The notes below the pieces were generated by a model. That model worked only from the letters and a program-made list of their open reading frames with translations, did not search any database and was not told where the DNA came from. DNA of 64,000 nucleotides from Candidatus Peribacteria bacterium (GTDB taxonomy: Bacteria > Patescibacteriota > Gracilibacteria > Peribacterales > Peribacteraceae): NCBI GenBank assembly GCA_943350395.1, contig CALRAD010000002.1:1-64000 (forward strand), written 5' to 3'. Positions 1 to 9,527 of the stretch are shown piece after piece. Each line of letters opens with the position of its first letter. Position 1 is the stretch's first letter. The position numbers and the translations under genes are program-made.

Positions 1-153
1 CACAACTTCATCGTTTGGCAGTGGCTGAACTGGTACAACTACGTTAAAAGCCATTCTGGCATGGGAATGGACAGAAGAACCCCTGCAGCCGTAGTCTATG
101 AATGCCTCACCAAGGAAAGTGTTACCCTAATGCTGCAACCTAACAACAAGTGA
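1..153 (+). CDS. C-terminal fragment of an integrase/transposase-like protein (truncated by window edge)
   Basis: Frame 1 reads HNFIVWQWLNWYNYVKSHSGMGMDRRTPAAVVYECLTKESVTLMLQPNNK*; the 'W..YN..+.HSGLG..TP' style resembles rve-type transposase C-termini. Confidence 0.5.
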   Translation, partial: HNFIVWQWLNWYNYVKSHSGMGMDRRTPAAVVYECLTKESVTLMLQPNNK

Positions 154-162
154 CGGTTCGGG

Positions 163-1011
163 TTAGCTCCCGAGAATCAATTTCGCAGCGCTTTCGAGAT
201 CGCGGCGATAGTGCATCCCGAGGGTCGGGATGTACTCGAGGCCGACATGGCCTTGATACTCGGTTTCCCGAAGGGCGGCGAACGTCGCCTTCCAGTCGGT
301 GAACTGATGCCCGCGATTGATTTCACCGCGAACACAGTCATTCCCGTCACCGGCAACATGAATGTGGCCGATATGCCAGATATTTCGGCGCATCCACTCG
401 ACCATGTTGCCCAGAGACAATTGTCGCCGCCAGTGGTACATGTCAAACAGAACTTTGACGCGCGGCGAGTTCACCCGTCTCACAACGTCCAACGGGTAGT
501 TCGGATCGATGGCTTCGTAGTCGGGGTGGCATCGCCACCCCTTGCCGTACTCAGCTTCGTTTGGCACGACGACATCGTTCAGGTGTTCGAACATCATGAC
601 GGCTGTGGAGCCCGCCGTTTGTTCGAGCAGAAGATTGATGCCGTCGACGCAGTTTCCGATCGAGGTTTCGCGCGACTGATTGAGATCCTTCTTTCCGGAG
701 AAGCCGATGAAGGCATTGCAGACGCCGTCCGACGCTTCACATAGTGCGATCTGCCGCTTCGCTTCGTCGAGCACTTGCGGACGGTCTGCGACTCGGTTCC
801 AACCGATGTCGAATGGCGCACAACCGTCATAACTCAAGAGCGAGAGCGGGCAGGTCAGCTCCGAGTCCTTGAGCGCCGCCCAATGCTCGGGCGGCGTCAA
901 TTCGATGCCGACAACGCCCGCTTTCTTGGCGTTTGCCATCGCTGTCGCCGGATTCCACTTTGGGCCGAACTCTCCGGCGATGCACCACCACGTCCAATCG
1001 ATTTTGATCAT
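163..1011 (-). CDS. TIM-barrel sugar isomerase/epimerase family protein (hydroxypyruvate isomerase-like)
   Basis: ORF from MIKIDWTWW; motifs 'MFEHLN', 'VKVLFDMYHW', 'IGHIHVAGDGND', 'YQGHVGLEYIP' typical of AP-endonuclease-2-like isomerases. Confidence 0.8.
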   Translation of the reverse strand: MIKIDWTWWCIAGEFGPKWNPATAMANAKKAGVVGIELTPPEHWAALKDSELTCPLSLLSYDGCAPFDIGWNRVADRPQVLDEAKRQIALCEASDGVCNAFIGFSGKKDLNQSRETSIGNCVDGINLLLEQTAGSTAVMMFEHLNDVVVPNEAEYGKGWRCHPDYEAIDPNYPLDVVRRVNSPRVKVLFDMYHWRRQLSLGNMVEWMRRNIWHIGHIHVAGDGNDCVRGEINRGHQFTDWKATFAALRETEYQGHVGLEYIPTLGMHYRRDLESAAKLILGS

Positions 1012-1749
1012 AATGCTTCTCGTAGCTCCCGAAAAAAGTTTTACATCACTGCTCGCGACGTGCGAGTCCAGCTGATGTGCCATTGCGGCAGACTGGATAC
1101 GCTCTGCATATCCACTATGCCGCAATGGTTTATTTAACCGTCACCCGTGTTTCCAAAGACCGCTTCCTCTATGCAAAAGCACAGAGCGAGTGATTGTACT
1201 GTAAAAATAAAATGCGTCAATCCGCCTCATTCCAGTCGACTCTTCAGGCGCTTTCCCTCTGAAATGAGAGGTTGACAGCAAGACGAGTGGCACGCTCTAC
1301 CTTTATTTGTTCATGCCTGAAGCTGAGAGCTCCATCTCCTTCACACCATAAGTACTTCAGTCGTTCTCTGTGACGCTCGGAAGAACGTACTCGGTTGGAA
1401 TCCGGAACAATATGCATGGCATGTATGTCTTCTTCTGCTCGAGTTTCCATCATACTTCCTATTTTACTCTTCTCCATATTTTGTCAATTTTTTTCTATTC
1501 ACTCATACTATTCCTTGCGTAGATGCGCGAAGAAGCCAAGATTTTGGCACAACAAAAAGCTCCGAGTCACCCCATCGTGTAGTAGAGAGAAGAATATCCT
1601 TCCGAGCCTCGCACGCTTCGCAGTTTCCAGCATCCCCAGAGGGGAGAGGCTGAAGACTGAAAGCGAGGAGGGTGTCCTCGGACAATTGGCATAAATGAAT
1701 GATGGCACTCGACACTGGCCAGAGCATTCGCCAAGGATTAACTCCCTGG

Positions 1750-3218
<1,469 letters not shown>

Positions 3219-3543
3219 GAGATTTGCCCCCGTACCGGAAGCCCGAAGGCGACTGGTACAGGGATAGCTCTTAATAACTAGCGCATCGATTTTTTAGAGA
3301 GGGCGATGCATCCTCTTTATTTTCAAAGAAAATAGGTGGACTTCTTTTTCTCTACTACACGATGCTGTGAAGGAGCTTGTGCTGACGAGCGTTTAAGCTC
3401 CTCTTTCGAAGAGACAATCTACCAGCCATTACGAACGTACTGGTGTGCTCACAGCCGAGCCATCTTAGGAGTGAGGGTAGGGGTCGTCAAGAGGGAAGGC
3501 GAAGTTTTTTGTACCCTCTGTCATCGATGTTACGATTCTCCCG

Positions 3544-5064
3544 ATGAGACGCATTTTTTCTCCCTCGATTCTCCCGTATTTAGCGGTGATTCTTTCCCTG
3601 TGCTTGGTCTGGCTCCTGCTTCTGCAACTTGAGAACCCCGTCTCGCTCGACGACGGGCTTCGGCATTTTGCGATGGCACGGTTGATGACCGAGCAAGGAA
3701 TAGGCACTGCAGAGTGGAGTCAGTTCTTTTCGCACGGATACTTTGCACATCACAGTGTCGATCCGTGGTTTCTTTCGAATCTTGCCTTCATCCCGCTTCT
3801 TTCTTTCGGGCCCGTTCTTGCACTGAAATTGTTCGCACTGTGTTCGGTGTTTTTGCTTCTCATTTCATTTCTGTATGCATGCTCAGTTTTTCGCGCATCG
3901 CCACTCGTGACTGCAGTCGGAATTGGGTTGCTCCTGTTTTTCGATCCGTCGTTCTTCTATCGCTTGCTCGTGGCACGTCCGTATGAACTTGTCACACCGT
4001 TTGCGGTGATCATCATTGCCGCCGCCATTTCGAAGCGTTCATTTCTGATCGGCATTGCACTAACGCTCTGTGTTCTTCTCTCGCAAATTTTTATTTTTCC
4101 TCTCCTCATCGCTTTACTTGCAGTCGCTTGGCGCATAAGTCTTCGCGATTGGCGCGAAGCCGGGACACTACTCTTCTGGATCTCTTTCGGCGTTCTCATC
4201 GGCTTCTGGCTGCACCCTGATTCTCTGGAGTATGTGCTCTACATGCATGATACGTTTCTCCGGATTCCTCTTCTCCCGGGCGTACGTCTCGGAGTCGAGA
4301 TGCAATCCGGATTCGTTCTCGGTTCCAGAGTAGTCGTTGTCCTTGGCATCCTCACACTGCTGCATGTCGTTCTCTTGAAAGAAGGCATGACCTACCGGAA
4401 GTATTTGCAGAGTGGTTTATTTTTTCTTGCAGCACTGACAGGGTTGTTCACTGTACTCTTCTTTTTCTGGGCGCGGTCGATCGATTTTCTCTGGCCGATC
4501 CTCATTCTCCTACTCGTTCTTTCACTCTCCGTTTCACCGGGTATTTTTTCACGCACGATCGCAGCGATGTTGCCGAGAAAATTTTGTCCGAGTTTGCGAA
4601 TCAGAGTGTTTGTCCTCTTCTTGCTTCTCAGTTCCGTATTTCTGGCGATGGCTTACACACTCACGGCAACCGATGCGGATCGATCTCTGGAGGTCTATGC
4701 TCAAGCACTGCAAAACATTCCCGCAGACAGCAGCATGCTCACAGTCGATTGGCATTTCTTTATGCCTGCGGTTCTCGTTCGTCCTGATCTGAAGTATGCA
4801 ACGGGTATTGATCCTTCTTATACATACCTCGATAACCCAAGAGTGCTCGAGCTCCTTGCATCACTCGGTACGCCAAAGTTCAAGTCGTCCCCGACCGAGA
4901 GCGATCTACGTGAGTGGCTTCAGAACATTCTTGCGCTGTATCCGTCTGACTATCTTGTGCTGTTTCGGAGCAAGCATGCGGCGGTGATTGATCAGTTCGA
5001 GAAGTCGGGTATGAAGGATCTCTCGAGGAGTGCAGAGGTTGCCGTATTTGCAAAAGAAACTTGA
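3544..5064 (+). CDS. Multi-TM membrane protein, GT-C glycosyltransferase-like
   Basis: About 10 hydrophobic segments; N-terminal 'SLDDGLRHFAMARLM' acidic loop after TM1 as in GT-C enzymes. Confidence 0.55.
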   Translation: MRRIFSPSILPYLAVILSLCLVWLLLLQLENPVSLDDGLRHFAMARLMTEQGIGTAEWSQFFSHGYFAHHSVDPWFLSNLAFIPLLSFGPVLALKLFALCSVFLLLISFLYACSVFRASPLVTAVGIGLLLFFDPSFFYRLLVARPYELVTPFAVIIIAAAISKRSFLIGIALTLCVLLSQIFIFPLLIALLAVAWRISLRDWREAGTLLFWISFGVLIGFWLHPDSLEYVLYMHDTFLRIPLLPGVRLGVEMQSGFVLGSRVVVVLGILTLLHVVLLKEGMTYRKYLQSGLFFLAALTGLFTVLFFFWARSIDFLWPILILLLVLSLSVSPGIFSRTIAAMLPRKFCPSLRIRVFVLFLLLSSVFLAMAYTLTATDADRSLEVYAQALQNIPADSSMLTVDWHFFMPAVLVRPDLKYATGIDPSYTYLDNPRVLELLASLGTPKFKSSPTESDLREWLQNILALYPSDYLVLFRSKHAAVIDQFEKSGMKDLSRSAEVAVFAKET

Positions 5065-5146
5065 CGGATTCTCTTCGTCTCGCGTACAGTCCGCCAGCTG
5101 ATTCCCTCCTCCCGATTCCGGGAGCAGGTTTTACCCAAGAATCTCC

Positions 5147-5704
5147 ATGCCCACTCTTATTCCAAGCAACGAAGACGTCCGTGTCTACGAATTTGCCGTG
5201 ATGTACCAGCCTGATCTCGACCAGAAAGCCGAGTCGATTCTCCTCACGGAGATCGAAGGGCACTTTGCCGAGGCACAAGGAAAGCTCCTCTTCAAAGATC
5301 CTTGGAGCAGGCGCGGTCTTGCGTACAAAATCGCAGGCTACGATGAGGCGAAATTTGTCATCTACTATTACGAGCTTCCTCCCGCATCCATTCGCGAGCT
5401 CGATCGCCAGCTTCGTCTCCAAAAAGGAGTCCTCAGACACCTCATGCTGATCCCACCAAAGGGATATGAGGCTGTGAGTTTCGAGGCGAAGTACCAAGAT
5501 TGGTTGAAAAATCGCGAGACCATTGAAGATGTTCGCGCCCGCAAGCGTGAGGAAAAGACGAAGCAGACTGTTGTGGATCAGGCGAAGCGCGTCAGTAAGC
5601 GTCTCGAGACAAAAGCCAAAGACACCGCCAAGCCAGTTCTGAAGATGCAGGATATCGACTCGCAGCTCGACAAACTGATTGCCGACAGCGACCTGAAACT
5701 TTAA
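5147..5704 (+). CDS. rpsF: 30S ribosomal protein bS6 with C-terminal extension
   Basis: 'VYEFAVMYQPDLDQKAES...DPWSRRGLAYKIAGYDEAKFVIYYYELPPASIRELDRQLRLQKGVLRHLML'; followed by rpsR. Confidence 0.9.
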   Translation: MPTLIPSNEDVRVYEFAVMYQPDLDQKAESILLTEIEGHFAEAQGKLLFKDPWSRRGLAYKIAGYDEAKFVIYYYELPPASIRELDRQLRLQKGVLRHLMLIPPKGYEAVSFEAKYQDWLKNRETIEDVRARKREEKTKQTVVDQAKRVSKRLETKAKDTAKPVLKMQDIDSQLDKLIADSDLKL

Positions 5705-5729
5705 TTCCCCCACTTTTCCAACTCTGACC

Positions 5730-5960
5730 ATGGCCGTACAACAGAAGATCAAGCACGACATCAAGAAAGGCTGCGCGTTCGACCGTGAGGGCGTTGCGTA
5801 CTTTGATTACAAAGATTATCCGACACTCAAGCAGTACATCGACTACTTCGGAAACATCCGGAATCGTTACTACACAGGAGTGTGTCTCAAGCACCAGAAG
5901 ATGCTGAAGAACGCTATCGAGCGCGCGAGGTTCCTAGGAATCTTGTCCTACCGAAAGTAG
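5730..5960 (+). CDS. rpsR: 30S ribosomal protein bS18
   Basis: 'FDYKDYPTLKQYIDYFGNIRNRYYTGVCLKHQKMLKNAIERARFLGILSY'. Confidence 0.95.
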   Translation: MAVQQKIKHDIKKGCAFDREGVAYFDYKDYPTLKQYIDYFGNIRNRYYTGVCLKHQKMLKNAIERARFLGILSYRK

Positions 5961-6299
5961 TTCGTCTGATGTAATTAGGAGAGTATTGTCAGGGCTTTTC
6001 GCTCTCTCTATCCATCGTGGAGAGAGAAGAGCGCTTGCCAAACCTTCATTGATCGTCACGGTCCCCGTTTGTGGACACTCTGGTATTGCTGCGATTCTTT
6101 CACGCACGAGTGAAATGAGAAACTCCCCATACTTTCTCACATCTTCTTCACTGAGTGGATACAGAGGTTCCCTTGCTTTTTCATTGAGTACCTTCCAGAG
6201 GTTCTCATCGTCTAGTGATTCCGATGATGGTGCTGTAACTGACATAAAGTAGTGCCGCAGTATGTCAAATAATTTGGAACTTGCAACTTCTTCTATCAT
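5934..6299 (-). CDS. Hypothetical protein
   Basis: 121-aa ORF between rpsR and yebC with protein-like composition; overlaps the 3' end of rpsR by 27 nt. Confidence 0.45.
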   Translation of the reverse strand: MIEEVASSKLFDILRHYFMSVTAPSSESLDDENLWKVLNEKAREPLYPLSEEDVRKYGEFLISLVRERIAAIPECPQTGTVTINEGLASALLSPRWIERAKSPDNTLLITSDELLSVGQDS

Positions 6300-6320
6300 T
6301 TGCGGTATAGTGCCGCCGCT

Positions 6321-7052
6321 ATGTCAGGGCACTCTAAATGGCACAATATTAAAGGCAAGAAAATGGCGACGGACGCCAAGCGTGGTAAAACGTACACGAA
6401 GTACGCACGCCTGATCGAGATTGCCGCACGCGAAGGAGGAGGCGATTTATCGAGCAACGTTCGTCTTCGCACGCTTGTCGATTCTGCGAAGTCCGAAAGC
6501 GTACCCAATGTGAATATCGATCGCGCGATCAAAAAAGGAACCGGAGAGCTGAAAGGTGATGCGATGGAGGAGGTCACCTACGAAGCCTATGGCCCAAGCG
6601 GCAGCGCATTCATTGTCGAGTGTCTTACGGATAATAAAAACAGAACACTGAGTAACGTGAAAGAAATTCTCAGCAAGAACGCCGGAAGATTTGCATCAAA
6701 CGGTTCGGTGCTGTGGATGTTTGAGCGTAAGGGTGTGGTTCTTGGAAAACTTGCAGAGGGCACGAGTGGGCTTTCTGAAGAGCTTGAACTTCTGCTCATC
6801 GACGCAGGTGCCGATGACATTCAGGAAAGCGAAGGACACATCAGAGTGCTGAGTGACAGCACCAAGTGGAGTCTTGTGCGTGATGTGCTCACCGCAAAAG
6901 GTGCCGCAGTTGAATCTGCAGGGCTTGAGTACATCGCAAAGCAGACCGCTCCGGTTGACGCTGATGCTCTGACGAAAGTCGAAGCACTGGTCGAAGCACT
7001 CGAGGAGGACGACGACGTGTCTGAGGTGCATACGAATGCAGTGCAGCACTGA
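6321..7052 (+). CDS. YebC/PmpR (TACO1) family protein
   Basis: 'MSGHSKWHNIKGKKMATDAKRGKTYTKYARLIEIAAREGGGDLSSN' hallmark N-terminus. Confidence 0.93.
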   Translation: MSGHSKWHNIKGKKMATDAKRGKTYTKYARLIEIAAREGGGDLSSNVRLRTLVDSAKSESVPNVNIDRAIKKGTGELKGDAMEEVTYEAYGPSGSAFIVECLTDNKNRTLSNVKEILSKNAGRFASNGSVLWMFERKGVVLGKLAEGTSGLSEELELLLIDAGADDIQESEGHIRVLSDSTKWSLVRDVLTAKGAAVESAGLEYIAKQTAPVDADALTKVEALVEALEEDDDVSEVHTNAVQH

Positions 7053-7111
7053 AGTGTCCAGGCAACAGAGAATTTGCATTTATTTATAATTAGTATATAA
7101 TATCTATCAGT

Positions 7112-7621
7112 ATGAAGCATGAATTTGCAGCCTCTGGGCAAAGCGACCATCTGCATGGCAGACATCGCGATCTACCTCCTTCTCGACGCAACGATATGGA
7201 ACCAGATTTTCTGCCCGTCGACTTGAACGCATGGCAGGAAGATTTTCAGCCGGAATTTCGCGAATCAGCGGAACCTGTGACGGGTGCGGCTGACGTGCAG
7301 ACGAGCACGATTGAAACCAAGACCAAGCTTTTTCGCAGACAACATCAGTTTTTATTTGAGCTTTCATCACCGAATGAGTCTATGAAGTTTTCGAAATACC
7401 TTGCGGTCAGCAGAGCTGATTCCGGGAGAGGGTATACGTTGCAATTTCGAGACGTTCATCCCGCCGATGAAGAAGAAGGAATTGCAGAGAACGCGCAATT
7501 TTTCAGAAACCCGGAGGTTCTTATGGACATGAGAAGAGCAGAGTCGCCGCAGAAGGCACTCTTTGCCTTGCGGAAGTTTTTCAGAAAGAAGGGCATCGAT
7601 TTATTTCGCGTCAATAACTAG
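7112..7621 (+). CDS. Hypothetical protein
   Basis: 169-aa ORF with TATAAT 10 nt upstream of ATG. Confidence 0.5.
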   Translation: MKHEFAASGQSDHLHGRHRDLPPSRRNDMEPDFLPVDLNAWQEDFQPEFRESAEPVTGAADVQTSTIETKTKLFRRQHQFLFELSSPNESMKFSKYLAVSRADSGRGYTLQFRDVHPADEEEGIAENAQFFRNPEVLMDMRRAESPQKALFALRKFFRKKGIDLFRVNN

Positions 7622-7782
7622 GAACTAGGAACGAGTAGAGACGCCCCGCTGGGGCGTCTAAGAGCGATCTTCATTGAGACGCGCGCACCGCGCGTCTCTA
7701 CCTATTCTGGAATGAAAGAAGGATATTCTATCCTCAGAACTCTGGACGGATCATTTCCTCCGCGTCTACACTGACTTTTCTC

Positions 7783-9504
7783 ATGCGTGCTTTTCAAGCT
7801 CTCCTCTCGGCTCTCTGGCGTTATGCCGGCAGTAACCGGAAAGTGGTGCTGAGCTACGCTTTTCTCTTCGTGCTCGGGAACACCGTGTGGCTCTTCGAGC
7901 CGTACGTTATCGGGAAAATCCTGAATGCGGTGCAGCAGTCGGGATCCGATCCGGATGCCATACCTTCCATCCTCAAGTCTCTCGCGATGCTCGTGTCACT
8001 GTCTGCGGGTTTCTGGCTCTTTCACGGACCCGCACGCATCCTCGAACGTACGACTGCATTTCATGCTCGCAGAGCATTCAAAGAACATCTGTTTTCCGTG
8101 ATTACGGCACTGCCGATCCAGTGGCACAAGAATCACCACTCCGGTCAGACGATCAATCGTATTTCCAAAGCGACGAACGCGCTCTTCAACTTTTCGCAGG
8201 ACGGATATCAGTTGATCGAAATGATCGTTCGACCGCTCGGAGCACTCGTCGCACTCACGATTCTCTTCCCGATGGCGGCTCTTGTCGCTGTTCTTGCGAT
8301 GTCCTTAGCATGTGCGATCGTTTTTTTCTTCGATCGTGTCCTGCTTCCGCTCTACGATCTCTTGAACGAGAAGGATCACTTCGTCGCGTCCGCGCTCCAT
8401 GATTACATCACGAATATTACGACAGTGATCACACTGCGACTCGAACAGCTGACGCAAACCGAACTCTATCAGCGCATGACGAGCTATTTTCCAGTCTACC
8501 GACGTGAGTGTCGCCTCAACGAAGGGAAATGGTTCATCGCGACGATGGCGATCTCCATCACCACTGCCGTGATCCTCGGTGGGTACGCCGTGCTTACACT
8601 CAAGTCCGGTGCGGTGCCCCTCATCGGTACATTCTTTATGCTCTACGAATACTTGCAACGCATTGGCGGCGCGTTCTACATGTTTGCATGGAAGTACAGC
8701 CAGGTCGTCGCGCAGTATGCTGACTTGAAATCCGTCGATCCGATTCTTGAGGCCGATCAAGCCGAGAAACATTTGCATTGCTCCATTGATCCCGAGTGGA
8801 AAACGATTGAGATCAAGAATCTCAACTTCACGTACAAAGATGAAGAGCGGTCGTCGGTTCATCATTTGAGGGATGTTTCGATGACGCTTCATCGCGGCAC
8901 GCGCATTGCGTTCGTCGGCGAGAGTGGCAGCGGGAAATCTACGTTGATGTCGCTGATTCGCGGTTTGCATGAAGCGGATTCCGGTGAAATTCTCTGTGAC
9001 GGTCACGTGCTTACACACGGTCTGAAGGATGTCGGATCCACAGTGACGCTTATTCCGCAGGAGCCCGAGATTTTCGAAAATACAATCGAGTACAACATCA
9101 CTCTCGATACGGATCAGGAGGCGAGCGAGCTTACGGAGGATGTCGAGCTGTCCCGTTTTGCATCCGTTGTTCAGAGACTTGCACACGGTCTCAAAACCAA
9201 TACCGCCGAGAAAGGCGTGAACTTGAGCGGCGGAGAGAAACAACGTCTTGCGCTCGCTCGTGGATTTTTCGCAGCGAAACGGAGTTCGATCATTCTGCTT
9301 GATGAACCGACAAGCTCCGTCGATCCCGTGAACGAACGTCATATCTACGAAAATATGATCAGGCGATTTGGTGATCGCTGTATCGTGTCGTCACTCCACA
9401 AACGGTATCTGCTTCCACTCTTCGATTACGTGTACGTTTTTGAATCAGGGAAGATCGTGGATGAGGGTACTCCGACAGAGATCGAGCCGAGGCTGAAGAG
9501 GTAA
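7783..9504 (+). CDS. ABC transporter, fused permease and ATPase
   Basis: N-terminal TM domain, Walker A 'GESGSGKST', signature 'NLSGGEKQRLALARG', Walker B 'IILLDEPTSSVD'. Confidence 0.92.
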   Translation: MRAFQALLSALWRYAGSNRKVVLSYAFLFVLGNTVWLFEPYVIGKILNAVQQSGSDPDAIPSILKSLAMLVSLSAGFWLFHGPARILERTTAFHARRAFKEHLFSVITALPIQWHKNHHSGQTINRISKATNALFNFSQDGYQLIEMIVRPLGALVALTILFPMAALVAVLAMSLACAIVFFFDRVLLPLYDLLNEKDHFVASALHDYITNITTVITLRLEQLTQTELYQRMTSYFPVYRRECRLNEGKWFIATMAISITTAVILGGYAVLTLKSGAVPLIGTFFMLYEYLQRIGGAFYMFAWKYSQVVAQYADLKSVDPILEADQAEKHLHCSIDPEWKTIEIKNLNFTYKDEERSSVHHLRDVSMTLHRGTRIAFVGESGSGKSTLMSLIRGLHEADSGEILCDGHVLTHGLKDVGSTVTLIPQEPEIFENTIEYNITLDTDQEASELTEDVELSRFASVVQRLAHGLKTNTAEKGVNLSGGEKQRLALARGFFAAKRSSIILLDEPTSSVDPVNERHIYENMIRRFGDRCIVSSLHKRYLLPLFDYVYVFESGKIVDEGTPTEIEPRLKR

Positions 9505-9527
9505 GCTGCGTGTCAGTAGACCTGCGC

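Noticed and set aside
211-1137. Plus-strand ORFs over the isomerase gene
   Set aside because: Antisense to a convincing isomerase CDS; no recognisable protein features
8305-9342. 345-aa minus-strand ORF over the ABC transporter
   Set aside because: Antisense shadow of a strongly supported ABC transporter CDS
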